Below, in pieces: positions 12,817-22,393 of a stretch of 64,000 nt of DNA. Source of the stretch: Sva-07 sp963717385 (lineage in GTDB: Bacteria; Actinomycetota; Acidimicrobiia; Acidimicrobiales; Ilumatobacteraceae); the NCBI GenBank assembly GCA_963717385.1, contig CAVQWE010000006.1, positions 1 to 64,000 of the forward strand, given 5' to 3'. The position numbers were made by a program, and so were the translations under genes. Numbering within the stretch: position 1 is the first letter of the stretch; the number at the start of each line of letters is the position of its first letter. The notes under the pieces are model-generated. The model saw only the letters and a list, made by a program, of their open reading frames with translations, did not search any database and had not been told where the DNA came from.

Positions 12817-13163
12817 TGAAGCGAGTCACCTGGTTCGCCGGCGGAGTTGTTGCCGGTCTCGCCTCCGCTGGATACGCCAAGAAGAAGGTCAAGGAGACCG
12901 CATCGCAGATGGCGCCGACGCAGATCGCGAAGTCGGCTGCCGACTCCGTCCGACACAAGACGAGCAACGTGGTCGACGCATTCCGCGAGGGTCGCCAGGT
13001 GATGAAGCACACCGAGGACGAGTTGCACGCCAGGCGAGAGGGTCGTTTGACATCGCTCGACGAGCATGTCGCGCCCGGTGACCAGGTGTTCGTCGACGGC
13101 GTACCCGTCGAGAGTGGGCGCGTGATCGTGATGCGCGACAAGGAGCGCAAGGCACCACGGTGA
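12813..13163 (+). CDS. Small membrane-anchored protein next to the DUF948-like gene
   Basis: 116 residues. A short hydrophobic N-terminus (MMKRVTWFAGGVVAGLASAGYA) is followed by lysine-rich helix (KKKVKETASQM) and a hydrophilic remainder. It resembles the small proteins that sit between DUF948 and alaS genes in other actinobacteria, but I cannot name the family with confidence. Here alaS is absent and glcD follows, overlapping by four bases. Confidence 0.6.
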   Translation: MMKRVTWFAGGVVAGLASAGYAKKKVKETASQMAPTQIAKSAADSVRHKTSNVVDAFREGRQVMKHTEDELHARREGRLTSLDEHVAPGDQVFVDGVPVESGRVIVMRDKERKAPR

Positions 13164-14581
13164 CGAGTCCGCTGGTAGCGAGGTTGCGCGAGCGACTGCG
13201 GCCCGATCAGGTTCGTGACGGTGCCGCCGAAGTCAACCTGTATCGCCACGACGCATCGAACCTGACCGGTCACCCGGCAGTGGTCTGCTTCGCTGAGAGC
13301 AGCGAGGACGTTCAGCAGATCGTGCTGGTGGCCAACGAGTTCGGGGTGCCGTTCGTGCCACGAGGCTCTGGCACCGGTCTTGCCGGGGGAGCAGTGCCGG
13401 CAGCTGGCTCGATCGTGATCTCGACGTCGAAGATGAACCGAATCCTCTCGGTCGATCCGGTGAACCGTCAGGCGTGGGTCGAACCTGGTGTCCTCAACCT
13501 CGACCTGTCGAACCAGATCGCTCACCTCGACGTGCACTTCGCGCCGGATCCGAGCAGCCAGCAGACCTGCTCGATCGGTGGGAATGTCGCCAACAACTCG
13601 GGTGGGCCACACTGCCTGGCCGACGGTGTGACCAGTGCGCACATTCACGCGATCGAGGTCGTGCTGCCCGACGGGTCGACGTGCGTGCTCGGCGGCGAGG
13701 AGCCCGAACCCGACGGCTACGACCTGCGCGGTGCCTTCGTCGGTAGCGAAGGGATGTTCGGCGTGGCGACCAAGGTGTGCGTCAAGCTGATGCAGAATCC
13801 GCCCGAGGTGGCCACGATGCTGCTCGACTTCGCCGACGTCGCCGACGGGGCGCAGCTCGTGAGCGACATCATCGCCGACGGCATCGTGCCAGCGGCGGTG
13901 GAGATGATGGACCAACTGTGCTTGCAGGCGGTGGAGGAATTCATCCACGCAGGACTCCCGGTCGACCAAGCCGCGGCGTTGCTGATCGAGGTGGTCGGAT
14001 TGCCGTCCACCGTCGCCGCCCAGATCGAACGCATCCAGAGACTGGCCGTGGCCCGCAACGTCGGCACCGTCCGCGTCGCCGCCGACGATGCCGAGCGGGC
14101 GCTGCTGTGGAAGGGCCGCAAGTCGGCGTTCGGGGCCATTGCCCGGATCAAGCCGAACTATTACCTCCACGACACCGTCGTGCCGCGACGTGAACTGCCC
14201 GGTGTACTCGCCAAGGTGTACGAGATCGCAGCTCGCCATGAACTGTTGGTGCTCAACGTGTTCCACGCCGGCGACGGCAACCTGCATCCGCTGCTGGTGT
14301 ACGACGCACGAGAGCCTGGTGTCACCGAGCGCGTGCATGCCGCTGGCGACGAGATCGTTCGTGTGTCGGTGGCCGCCGGCGGTGTGCTGAGCGGCGAGCA
14401 CGGGATCGGGCTCGAGAAGCGCGACCTGATGCCGTTGATGTTCTCCGAGGTCGACCTCGCCGCGCAGGCCGACCTTCGCCGAGCGTTCGATCCGCAGCTG
14501 CTGTCGAACCCCGACAAGGTGCTGCCGAGCCCGGCCGGGTGCGGCGACATCCACAGCGTGCCCGATGGCGCATGGGTGTAG
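13160..14581 (+). CDS. glcD: FAD-linked glycolate/D-lactate oxidase subunit GlcD
   Basis: FAD-binding flavoprotein subunit of glycolate (or another D-2-hydroxyacid) oxidase, feeding electrons to a quinone through the GlcF iron-sulfur subunit. 473 residues: PCMH-type FAD-binding domain with FVPRGSGTGLAGGAVP (66-80) and SIGGNVANNSGGPHCL, and a C-terminal oxidase domain with HAGDGNLHPLL and LSGEHGIGLEK (about 411). The GTG start overlaps the previous stop. glcE follows; glcF lies about 4 kb downstream after unrelated genes. Confidence 0.9.
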   Translation: MTSPLVARLRERLRPDQVRDGAAEVNLYRHDASNLTGHPAVVCFAESSEDVQQIVLVANEFGVPFVPRGSGTGLAGGAVPAAGSIVISTSKMNRILSVDPVNRQAWVEPGVLNLDLSNQIAHLDVHFAPDPSSQQTCSIGGNVANNSGGPHCLADGVTSAHIHAIEVVLPDGSTCVLGGEEPEPDGYDLRGAFVGSEGMFGVATKVCVKLMQNPPEVATMLLDFADVADGAQLVSDIIADGIVPAAVEMMDQLCLQAVEEFIHAGLPVDQAAALLIEVVGLPSTVAAQIERIQRLAVARNVGTVRVAADDAERALLWKGRKSAFGAIARIKPNYYLHDTVVPRRELPGVLAKVYEIAARHELLVLNVFHAGDGNLHPLLVYDAREPGVTERVHAAGDEIVRVSVAAGGVLSGEHGIGLEKRDLMPLMFSEVDLAAQADLRRAFDPQLLSNPDKVLPSPAGCGDIHSVPDGAWV

Positions 14582-15471
14582 ACGTGGTCGATCTCGACAC
14601 GGCGGTTGCTGCGTTCGCTGCCGATGTGGGCGGCGAGGGGCCGGTGACGATCAGTGGGCTCGGCACGCGCGGCGGCCCGGTCGGTGGAGTGCGCTGCGTG
14701 CGTGCGCCCGTGGGGATCGAGTGGATCGAACCGGCGGAAATGACGATGCGCTGCGGCGCTGGCACCTCGGTGGCCGAGGTCGACGCGGCGCTCGCCGAGC
14801 ACGGACAATGCGTGGCCATTGCGCCGTCTGGCACCATCGGCGGTGCGCTTGCAGTCGGTCACAGTGGGCTTCGCCGTCTCGGCTGGGGACCTGTTCGCGA
14901 CACGCTCCTCCAGGTGCGCTACGTGTCGGCTGCGGGAGAGGTCGTCAAGGGCGGTGGCCCGACCGTCAAGAACGTCAGTGGCTTCGACATGTGCCGTCTG
15001 ATCGTCGGGTCGCGAGGAACCTTGGGTTTCATCGCCGAGGTGATCCTTCGCACCAGACCGCTTCCAACCCATGAGCAGTGGTTCACCAGCCTCGCCGACC
15101 CCTGGACGCTGCTCGCTGGGCTGTATCGACCGACGTCGGTGCTCTGGAATGGCACCACGACATGGGTGCTGCTCGACGGACACCCCGACGACGTCGAATC
15201 GCAAGCGACTCGTTTCGACCTCGCACGTGTGGAAGGACCTCCCGACCTGCCCGAGCACCGCTGGTCGATGGCGCCCTCGGCCCTCGCCGAGCTCGGAGAC
15301 GACCCAGATCCGTTCGTGGCCGAGATCGGCGTGGGGATCGCGCACCACAGCCGCCCAGCGGTCCAACGTGAGCTCGATCCGATGGTCGCCGATCTGACCA
15401 ACCGAATCACCACCGAGTTCGATCCCCGGGGACGGCTGAACCCCGGTCGCGCCCCCTTCTCGGGGCGCTGA
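14572..15471 (+). CDS. glcE: Glycolate oxidase FAD-binding subunit GlcE
   Basis: Second flavoprotein-like subunit of the glycolate oxidase complex. About 300 residues with the FAD-binding half: MRCGAGTSVAEVDAALAEHG, PSGTIGGALAVGHSGLRR, GEVVKGGGPTVKNVSGFDM and GSRGTLGFIAEVILRTRP, ending with the DPRGRLNPGR motif typical of the family. The start is ambiguous: ATG 14572 overlaps the glcD end, GTG 14584 is an alternative. Shorter C-terminal part than GlcD, as usual for GlcE. Co-transcribed with glcD. Confidence 0.85.
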   Translation: MGVDVVDLDTAVAAFAADVGGEGPVTISGLGTRGGPVGGVRCVRAPVGIEWIEPAEMTMRCGAGTSVAEVDAALAEHGQCVAIAPSGTIGGALAVGHSGLRRLGWGPVRDTLLQVRYVSAAGEVVKGGGPTVKNVSGFDMCRLIVGSRGTLGFIAEVILRTRPLPTHEQWFTSLADPWTLLAGLYRPTSVLWNGTTTWVLLDGHPDDVESQATRFDLARVEGPPDLPEHRWSMAPSALAELGDDPDPFVAEIGVGIAHHSRPAVQRELDPMVADLTNRITTEFDPRGRLNPGRAPFSGR

Positions 15472-15473
15472 AG

Positions 15474-16373
15474 GTGGCTGCGAACACCGTACGCGCATAT
15501 GTCGACCGACCCGTTGGCGACCTCACTGCGGCGACCGGCGCCGCGCACGTCGCTGCCGAGCGATGGCGGCTCGAATCACCGGTGCTGCTGCGACAGGGAA
15601 TGAATGCGATCTTCGCGTGTGGGGACGTGGTGCTGCGCGTGGCCACGCCGAGTGTGGACGCTCAGGCGTCACTCGACCTGGCGGCGTTCCTCGCTGATGC
15701 CGGCATCCGGGTGGCACAGCCACGTCGCGACGAGTCTGTGCTGCACGACGGGCGCAGCGTGACCGCTTGGGAACGGATCCCGTTCAGTGATGAGCCCGTC
15801 GACTGGGTGGACGTCGGCGCAATGGTCAAGCGTGTGCACGCCATCGACGCGGCGTCGCTGCCGGCGACCGTGCCGCTGCCGCATCCGTCGGTGTTGCCGT
15901 GGTGGAACTTCGACGCGATCTTCTCCCGAGCCGGCGATGCCCTCGACGATCCCGCCCGAGATGGTCTGCAGGCGGCGATCGACCGTCATCGCGGTTGGAG
16001 CGACTTCGCACCGAATGTGGTCTGCCACGGCGACGTGCATCCCGGCAATGTGATGGCCGGCGCCGACGGTCCCGTGCTGCTCGACTGGGACCTCCTGTGC
16101 TTCGCGCCTGCCGGTTGGGACCACGCTCCATTGCTCACGTGGCACGACCGCTGGGGCGGCGATGCGCACCTCTACGAGTCGTTCGCAGCTGGGTACGGGG
16201 CGTCGTTGTCGAGTGACGAATCGGCGGCTGCGTTCGCCGAGTTGCGGCTGGTTGCAGCAACGCTGATGCGGGTGATCGCCGGACTCGACGACCCGATGGC
16301 GCGCGCCGAGGCCGAGCGTCGCCTTCGCTACTGGCGAGGTGACCCCGACGCTCCTCCGTGGACGGCCCAGTAG
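15474..16373 (+). CDS. Aminoglycoside-phosphotransferase-fold kinase
   Basis: 299-residue APH/choline-kinase-fold protein. Catalytic loop VCHGDVHPGNVMAG at about 183-196 (HGDxHxxN) followed by LLDWDLL (metal-binding DxD-type). Ten to fifteen residues of divergent N-terminus precede the lobe. The GTG start is two bases after glcE. The substrate is unknown; the fold covers antibiotic, choline, fructosamine and maltose kinases, so no resistance role should be assumed. Confidence 0.75.
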   Translation: MAANTVRAYVDRPVGDLTAATGAAHVAAERWRLESPVLLRQGMNAIFACGDVVLRVATPSVDAQASLDLAAFLADAGIRVAQPRRDESVLHDGRSVTAWERIPFSDEPVDWVDVGAMVKRVHAIDAASLPATVPLPHPSVLPWWNFDAIFSRAGDALDDPARDGLQAAIDRHRGWSDFAPNVVCHGDVHPGNVMAGADGPVLLDWDLLCFAPAGWDHAPLLTWHDRWGGDAHLYESFAAGYGASLSSDESAAAFAELRLVAATLMRVIAGLDDPMARAEAERRLRYWRGDPDAPPWTAQ

Positions 16374-16411
16374 ACGGCCGAGGCGTCGACCGATGGCTCG
16401 GCCGCGGATGG

Positions 16412-17800
16412 TCACATGAACTTGCGGATGATCTTCTGCTTCGTGCTCGTGTAGGGCGGGTACATCAGCGCCGGGTCGGGCCGGGTCGGTTTGTCGAGCA
16501 CTGCCTTGAAGTGGCTGAACGTGTCGAAGCCGGGCTTGCCGTGATACGAGCCCATACCGCTCTCGCCGACGCCGCCGAATGCCAGGTCCGGCACGGCGAG
16601 GTGCAGCACCGCGTGGTTCAGCGTGACGCCGCCAGCGGAGGTGTTGGCAACGACATGTTCCAGCGTGTCGTCGTCGCTGCTGAACGCGTACAGAGCGAGG
16701 GGTTTCTCGCGGTCGTTGACGAACCGGATCGCCTCGTCGACGTCGCCGACGGTGAGTATCGGCAGGATCGGCCCGAAGATCTCCTCGCCCATCACCGCTG
16801 CATCAGGCTTCACGCCGGCGAGCACCGTTGGCGCCAGGTATCGACTGCCACGGTCGCCCGTGCCACCGATGACAGTGGACTCGAAGCCACCGTCGTCGAG
16901 CAGTTTCGTGAGGCGGTCGTGGTGGCGCTCGTTCACGATGCGTGCGTAATCGTTCGACTGTCGTGGATCGCTGCCGTAGAACGAGGTCACGGCTTCGACG
17001 AGCGCAGCGATGAATTGGTCCTCGGCCTGCTCCTCGACGAGCACGTAGTCGGGCGCGACGCAGGTTTGGCCGGCATTGAGGAACTTCGCCCAGGCGATGC
17101 GTTTGGCGGCGACCTCGAGGTTGGCGTCGGCGGCGACGATGGCGGGGCTCTTGCCGCCCAATTCCAGCGTGACCGGCGTGAGGTGTTCTGCGGCTGCCCT
17201 CATCACGATCCGTGCGACCTTGCCGTTGCCGGTGTAGAAGATGTGGTCGAAGTGCTGTTCGAGCAGTGCTGTCGTCTCCTCGACCGCGCCGGTGACCACT
17301 GCGACGGTCGAAGCGTCGAAGTACCTCGGAACGAGTTCTTCGACGAGCGCAGCGACCGACGGAGTGACCTCTGATGGCTTGAGCACCGCTGTGTTCCCGG
17401 CTGCAAGCGCAGGCACGAGCGGGGCGAACAGCAACTGCACCGGGTAGTTCCACGGGGCGATGATGCACACCGTGCCGAGTGGCTCGGGACGCAGCGTGGC
17501 CTTGCCCGGCTTGAAGGTGAGGGGCACCTTCACCTTCTCGGGCTTGGTCCACGAATCGAGATGCTTGAGCGTGTGATCGATCTCGTTGACCGTGAAGGCG
17601 ATCTCGGTGGTGTACGCCTCGATGCGCGGTTTGCCCACATCGGCGACCAGCGCATCGATCAGGCGGTCTTCTTGTTCGACGAACAACTCGCGCAAGCGCC
17701 GCAACTGGATCCGGCGCGATTCGATGTCGCGGAGCACGCCGGCCCGGAACCCGGTCTGGAGCTCGTTGACGATCTCGGGGATGCGCTCGACTGGAGTCAT
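16412..17800 (-). CDS. NAD(P)-dependent aldehyde dehydrogenase (ALDH3-like)
   Basis: Oxidises an aldehyde to its acid. 462 residues, the shorter class 3/coniferyl-aldehyde type. Visible: APWNYPVQL (substrate/cofactor region), LKPSEVTP, the glutamate of TLELGGKSP (E213), catalytic cysteine in NAGQTCVAPDY (C247), EEIFGPILP and the C-terminal SGMGSYHGKPGFDTFSH. The C-terminus is YTSTKQKIIRKFM with no strong membrane anchor. Converges on the phosphotransferase gene and is followed on its own strand by nothing closely coupled. Confidence 0.9.
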   Translation of the reverse strand: MTPVERIPEIVNELQTGFRAGVLRDIESRRIQLRRLRELFVEQEDRLIDALVADVGKPRIEAYTTEIAFTVNEIDHTLKHLDSWTKPEKVKVPLTFKPGKATLRPEPLGTVCIIAPWNYPVQLLFAPLVPALAAGNTAVLKPSEVTPSVAALVEELVPRYFDASTVAVVTGAVEETTALLEQHFDHIFYTGNGKVARIVMRAAAEHLTPVTLELGGKSPAIVAADANLEVAAKRIAWAKFLNAGQTCVAPDYVLVEEQAEDQFIAALVEAVTSFYGSDPRQSNDYARIVNERHHDRLTKLLDDGGFESTVIGGTGDRGSRYLAPTVLAGVKPDAAVMGEEIFGPILPILTVGDVDEAIRFVNDREKPLALYAFSSDDDTLEHVVANTSAGGVTLNHAVLHLAVPDLAFGGVGESGMGSYHGKPGFDTFSHFKAVLDKPTRPDPALMYPPYTSTKQKIIRKFM

Positions 17801-17817
17801 CCCGCCAGGTTAGGTCG

Positions 17818-18636
17818 TCAGCGAGGTTGATGGGTCGGGCAGTGATAGCTGGTGCGATTCGCGATCTGGATGCGTTGGATCTCGTCGCCACACAGCAGGC
17901 AACGGTCGCGCTTGTAGGCGTACGTCGCCTCACCGCGCTTCACTCGGACACCAGGGGGGATGCCGAGGTCGTCGCGACTGACGGTGACGATCCGGTTGTC
18001 CTTCACACCCTGGCGCAGCATGCCCTGCGCGGTGGCCCACAGCGCCTCGAGTTCCGTGACGTCGCACTGGTTCCCGGGGCGGAGGGGGTGGATGCCGGCG
18101 ACGAAGAGTGCTTCTGCTCGGTACACGTTGCCAATCCCTGCGACCACCGATTGATCCATCAGCAGATCGCCGATGCCGCGATTGCTCCGTTCGATGCGTT
18201 CGATCATCGCGTCGGGCTTCGAACCGCGCCGGATCGGATCGGGGCCGAGCCGAGCGAGGATGCCGCGTCGCACCGATGGTGGGTCGATCGTGCATGCCGT
18301 CGGACCGGCCAGGTCGATCGTCACGTAGTTGTTGCGCTCGTCGGCGGCTTCGGTCTGCAGGCGCATACGCACCTGGCCAATGGGCTCGGGGGAGTGATCG
18401 GTGCGCTGGACCCGGTACTTGCCGAACAGACCGAGGTGAACGTGGCCGACCTCCCCGGTCGACCATCGGTAGAAGAGGTGCTTGCCGTACGGCTCGATCC
18501 GTTCGAGCACCGCACCGTCGACACGAGCGGCGTCGGCCTCGAAGCGACCTTGGGGGCTCGACACGCGGATCGTACGGCCAGCGAGGAGCTTGCCGTGGTC
18601 GCGGGCGATGCGATGGATGGTGTGGCCTTCTGGCAT
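17818..18636 (-). CDS. Fpg/Nei-family DNA glycosylase (Nei2-like)
   Basis: Excises oxidised bases and nicks the resulting abasic site. 272 residues starting MPEGHTIHR, in which Pro2 and Glu3 are the catalytic residues of Fpg/Nei enzymes. The helix-two-turn-helix region contains LLMDQSVVAGIGNVYRAEALF. The C-terminal zinc finger reads CLLC...HCPTH, so the fourth ligand would be His rather than Cys. I chose the ATG at 18636 because Pro2 must follow the initiator Met; the frame continues upstream. PEGHTIHR is typical of actinobacterial Nei2. Confidence 0.88.
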   Translation of the reverse strand: MPEGHTIHRIARDHGKLLAGRTIRVSSPQGRFEADAARVDGAVLERIEPYGKHLFYRWSTGEVGHVHLGLFGKYRVQRTDHSPEPIGQVRMRLQTEAADERNNYVTIDLAGPTACTIDPPSVRRGILARLGPDPIRRGSKPDAMIERIERSNRGIGDLLMDQSVVAGIGNVYRAEALFVAGIHPLRPGNQCDVTELEALWATAQGMLRQGVKDNRIVTVSRDDLGIPPGVRVKRGEATYAYKRDRCLLCGDEIQRIQIANRTSYHCPTHQPR

Positions 18637-18665
18637 GACGTGCGAGAACGTACGATGGCCGGACC

Positions 18666-19872
18666 ATGAGCGCCCCATCGAGCCCCGAACGCACCTCGCT
18701 GTCGGTGCTCGGGCTCGACGCCGACCAAGCAGCCACGTGTGTCAGCTGTGGACTGTGTTTGCCGCACTGCCCGACCTTCAGGGTGACGGGCGAGGAGAGA
18801 TACTCCCCACGTGGGCGCATCGACGCCATGCGCGCCGTCGACAGCGGCGAGTTGGCCATCGAGGATGACTTCGTCGACTTCATCGAAACCTGCGTGCAGT
18901 GCCGCGGCTGCGAGACAGCGTGTCCGAGCGGGGTCGAATTCGGCGCGCTCATGGAACAGACCCGCACCGTGCTGGCCGACAGCGGCCGCATCACTCCGTG
19001 GTGGCAGCGCATCGGGTTCGGGCTGCTGCCACGTCACCGAGTTCTGCTCGCCGGTTCCACCGCGCTTGCTGCGGCGCAGCGTCTCGGTGTCGTCCCCAAG
19101 CGGTTCGGGTTGCCGATGCTCCCGCTCCGGCGTGTCCGGAAGGTCGAGTCGACGGGCACGGAGGTCTGGCTGTACACCGGATGCGTGATGGACGCGTGGC
19201 AGCGCCACACGCATCGCAACACCGCTGCGCTGATCGATCTCGTCGGTTCGTCGTATTCGGTCCCGGGGAGTGGCGGCGGGTGTTGCGGGGCATTGCACCA
19301 ACACGCTGGGCTCCACCGCTGATGCGGTGACGTTGGCACACGACGTGATTGCGTCGATGCCAGGGGATGCGCCGATCCTCGTCAACTCCGCCGGCTGCGG
19401 GGCGGCGATGAAGGACTACGGAGACCTGCTCGACACCGACGATGCTCGGCGATTCAGCGAGCGTGTCGTCGATGTCTCGGAGTGGCTCGCCGAACGCGTC
19501 GGGCGGCTACCGACGCCGGCGGGGGAGCGGCTGACCATCATCGTGCAGGACCCGTGCCACCTTCGCCATGTGCAGCGGGCTCACGAACCCGTGCGCACGT
19601 TGCTGGCTCATGTCGCTGACGTGGTCGAGCTCGACGACGACGGCCTGTGCTGCGGGGCGGGGGGCGCGTACTCGGCGCTGCAGCCAACACTCGCCGGTGA
19701 GATCCGCAAGCGAAAGGTCGCTGCGATCGATCGAGCTCGTGTGCGATCCGATGCCGTTGCGGTGGCGAGTGCCAACCCCGGCTGCTCGATGCACCTCGGG
19801 GTGGTCCTCGAGCTTCCGGTGCGACACCCGGTCGATCTTGTCGCCGAAGCGCTCGGAGTGCACGGATCGTGA
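18666..19872 (+). CDS. glcF: Glycolate oxidase iron-sulfur subunit GlcF (frame break at about 19308)
   Basis: Electron-transfer subunit of glycolate oxidase. About 401 residues after correction. Two 4Fe-4S motifs: CVSCGLCLPHCP (C25-C35) and CVQCRGCETACP (C76-C86). CCG domains follow: GCCGALHQHAG, then NSAGCGAAMKDYG, CHLRHVQ and CCGAGGAY. The frame breaks in GGG at 19308-19310: removing one G gives HQHAGSTADAV and continues to the stop at 19872. All cysteine motifs are intact on both sides, so a sequencing error is more likely than decay. Separated from glcDE by an opposite-strand pair. Confidence 0.88.
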
Positions 19873-20084
19873 ACGACTCGTACGACAACCTGGTCGAGCG
19901 TCTCGAGTCGATTGCAGCTGATCTCGACGAGATGGCGTTCGATCGCCTCCGCGAGGCGGTTGCCGACGGCGAGGTCACCCGCCCTGCCGACGACAAGAAG
20001 CTGATGCAAGCTCGCCGGGCAATCGAGAAGGCCGCCTCGGTTCTCCGGCAACTCGACGACGCAGACGCCACCCCGTTCTCGTGA
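19869..20084 (+). CDS. Small conserved-looking helical protein, unknown
   Basis: 71 residues, entirely helical and acidic, MNDSYDNLVERLESIAADLDEMAFDRLREAVADG at the start. The GTG start at 19869 overlaps the glcF stop, so it is translated with glcF. I recognise no family. The length and LVERLES text superficially recall the exonuclease VII small subunit but its signature is missing. Ends 75 bases before the glycosyltransferase. Confidence 0.6.
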   Translation: MNDSYDNLVERLESIAADLDEMAFDRLREAVADGEVTRPADDKKLMQARRAIEKAASVLRQLDDADATPFS

Positions 20085-20158
20085 ACCCGGGCGAGTCCGA
20101 GCATCACGCAACGCGGCGCTGGCAAACCGGCGAGAAGCCCGGCCGGTACCCTGTGGGT

Positions 20159-21319
20159 GTGCGCATCGGGATCCTGACCCGCGAGTATCCGCCCGACGTC
20201 TACGGTGGCGCCGGAGTCCACGTCGACTTCCTCGTCCGTGAGTTGGTGCAGCTCGCCGACGTCGACGTGCACTGCATGGGCGATCCCCGCCCGGGCGCCA
20301 CCGCCCACTCGGAACGCAACCCGCTGCTCGTCGACGCCAACGCTGCGCTGCGGACGCTGGCGGCAGACCTGGTCGATGGCCGATCAGACCGCTGGTTGCG
20401 ACATCGTCCACTCCCACACGTGGTACGCCAACATGGGCGGCCACTGGGCGAAGCTGCTCCACGACATTCCCCATGTCGTGACCTCGCACTCGCTCGAGCC
20501 CCACCGGCCGTGGAAGGCCGAACAACTCGGCGGTGGCTACCGGGTGTCCTCGTGGGCCGAACGCACCGCCTACGAGGGCGCCGATGCGGTGATCGCGGTG
20601 AGCCACGGCTCCAAGCGCGACGTGCTCTCGGCCTATCCGACGCTCGACGAGGCCAAGGTGCACGTCGTCCACAACGGGATCGACACCGACTTCTACCGGC
20701 CCGATCCCGACACGGACGTCCTCGAACGTCTGGGTGTCGACCCCGAGCGTCCCTCGGTCGTCTTCGTCGGCCGCATCACGCGCCAGAAGGGTGTTCCGCA
20801 CCTGCTTCGCGCTGCACTCGACTTCGACGAGTCGGTCCAGCTCGTGCTGCTCGCCGGCGCAGCCGACACACCCGAGCTCGCCGCCGAGACCGACGACCTC
20901 GTCGCCACCCTGCGCGCCGAACGCGACGGCGTCCACCTCGTGTCGGAGATGCTGCCGCGCGAGCAGGTGCGCCAGGTGCTCACCCACGGCACCGTGTTCG
21001 TCTGCCCGTCGATCTACGAACCGCTCGGCATCGTGAACCTCGAGGCGATGGCGTGCGAAACGGCTGTTGTTGCGAGCGATGTCGGTGGGATACCCGACGT
21101 CGTCGTCGACGGTGAGACGGGCAGCCTCGTGCACTACGACGCCAGCGACCCGCGAAGCATTCGAGGCGGGGCTCGCGGACGCGGTCAACGACGTTGTCCG
21201 CTCCCCCGACCGGGCGAGGGAGATGGGCGTTGCGGGGCGTCGCCGGGCGGTCGCGGACTTCGGCTGGGACGTCGCGGCCCAACGCGACGATGGCGATCTA
21301 CGAGTCCCTCGTCGACTGA
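20159..21319 (+). CDS. GlgA/GlgM-type glycogen synthase (GT4/5-like), three frame breaks
   Basis: Glycosyltransferase using a nucleotide sugar to build alpha-1,4-glucan or maltose-1-phosphate; actinobacterial 'glycogen synthase' type. The N-terminus MRIGILTREYPPDVYGGAGVH has the nucleotide-binding GGAGVH loop. Further motifs: IVHSHTWYANMGG, SHSLEPHRPWKAEQLGGGY, VVHNGIDTDFY, FVGRITRQKG and the sugar-nucleotide site CPSIYEPLGIVNLEAMA. The frame changes near 20375, 21155 and 21286; each is repaired by deleting one base, yielding DPRAFEAGLADAV and finally AIYESLVD with stop at 21317-21319. About 386 residues, normal for the family. GTG start chosen from the family N-terminus. Confidence 0.85.
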
Positions 21320-21367
21320 GTGTTCGGTCGCGTCCCGTGACCGTCGACGAGCGTGCTCGCCGGAGCC

Positions 21368-22393
21368 TCAGTCGACCCAGGTGTTGAGCTGGCGGATCAT
21401 CGCAACGAGGTCGCTGTAGCCGCGCTTGGCGAACACGAACGAGAGTCGATCGAGATCGACCTTGTCGTCGTCGCGACGCTCGACCTTGAATGGCTCGGCC
21501 CGATCGATCTGACCCGATGACGCAAGATGCCCGAATTGCTCGTTGAGGTCGGCGAGCTGGTCGTCGGTGGGCCCTTGAAGCATCCTGATCACGATGTTGT
21601 CGCCGACGAACCGGATCGAGTCGTAGTTGGCGTAGAACGCCTCGATGATTCGCGCAGCCTCGTTGCAGTCGTTGGTGATCGTGTACAGGTCGACGTCGTT
21701 CGCCGAGACCAGACCGCGGGCGATCAACTGCTCGCGAACGAACGTGTCGACGCCTTCCCAGAACGGGTCGCCGGGGGCGTCGAGCAACACGATCGGCACG
21801 GGCATTCCCTTGCCGGTCTGGGTGAGTGTGAGCAGCTCGAACATCTCGTCGAGCGTGCCGAAGCCGCCAGGCATGCAGACGAACGCCTGTGCCTCCTTGA
21901 TGAGCATCAACTTGCGGGTGAAGAAGTACTTCATGCTGACGTGTTTCTCGTCGCCGGCGATGACCGAGTTCGCTCCGGTCTCGAACGGGAGCCGAATCGA
22001 CACCCCGATCGACATCTCGCGACCAGCGCCCTCCATGCCGGCCTGCATGATCCCGGGGCCGGCGCCGGTGACCGCCATCCAGCCGTGGTCTGCCAGCGTC
22101 CGCGCGAGGCCGACGGTCAATTCGTAGAGGGGATCGTCCGGGCTCGTGCGTGCCGAACCGAAGATCGACACTTTTCGGCGTTGCTTGAACGGCGCGAACA
22201 TCGCGTACGCGTCGCGCATCTCGGCGAGGGCAGCGGTGGCAATCTTGAGATCGAGCGTGTCAGGCTGATCGGTGATGAGCCCCAACGCTTCGGAAACGAG
22301 TTCTTCCGAGAGTCGAACATTCTCGGAAACACCCAGCTCGGAGACGATGGATCGGGCCTGGGCGGCCGCGGAATCGGGTACATCTGTGTCCAT
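21368..22393 (-). CDS. LOG-family (TIGR00730-like) nucleotide-binding protein
   Basis: 341 residues. The Rossmann-like domain holds SIFGSARTSPDDPLYE, TGAGPGIMQAGMEGA and the hallmark PGGFGTLDEMFE (175-186), with the family's catalytic Arg/Glu context. Shorter homologues release cytokinin base or hydrolyse nucleotide 5'-monophosphates; this longer version has about 70 extra N-terminal residues and a long C-terminal part of unknown role. Its start codon overlaps that of the divergent molybdoenzyme gene in a shared CATG. A start further inside, around MRDAYAMF, is possible. Confidence 0.85.
   Translation of the reverse strand: MDTDVPDSAAAQARSIVSELGVSENVRLSEELVSEALGLITDQPDTLDLKIATAALAEMRDAYAMFAPFKQRRKVSIFGSARTSPDDPLYELTVGLARTLADHGWMAVTGAGPGIMQAGMEGAGREMSIGVSIRLPFETGANSVIAGDEKHVSMKYFFTRKLMLIKEAQAFVCMPGGFGTLDEMFELLTLTQTGKGMPVPIVLLDAPGDPFWEGVDTFVREQLIARGLVSANDVDLYTITNDCNEAARIIEAFYANYDSIRFVGDNIVIRMLQGPTDDQLADLNEQFGHLASSGQIDRAEPFKVERRDDDKVDLDRLSFVFAKRGYSDLVAMIRQLNTWVD

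Noticed and set aside
12749..14554. Long reverse-strand open frame (about 600 codons) across glcD and its upstream genes
   Set aside because: Antisense shadow of well-supported genes in high-GC DNA; the His/Arg/Asp-rich text matches no family and forward genes have clear motifs.
15474..16373. Aminoglycoside resistance gene
   Set aside because: Only the general kinase fold is supported; location after glcE and lack of specific resistance-enzyme similarity do not support a resistance role.
19869..20084. Exonuclease VII small subunit (xseB)
   Set aside because: Size fits, but the xseB signature is missing and no xseA is adjacent.
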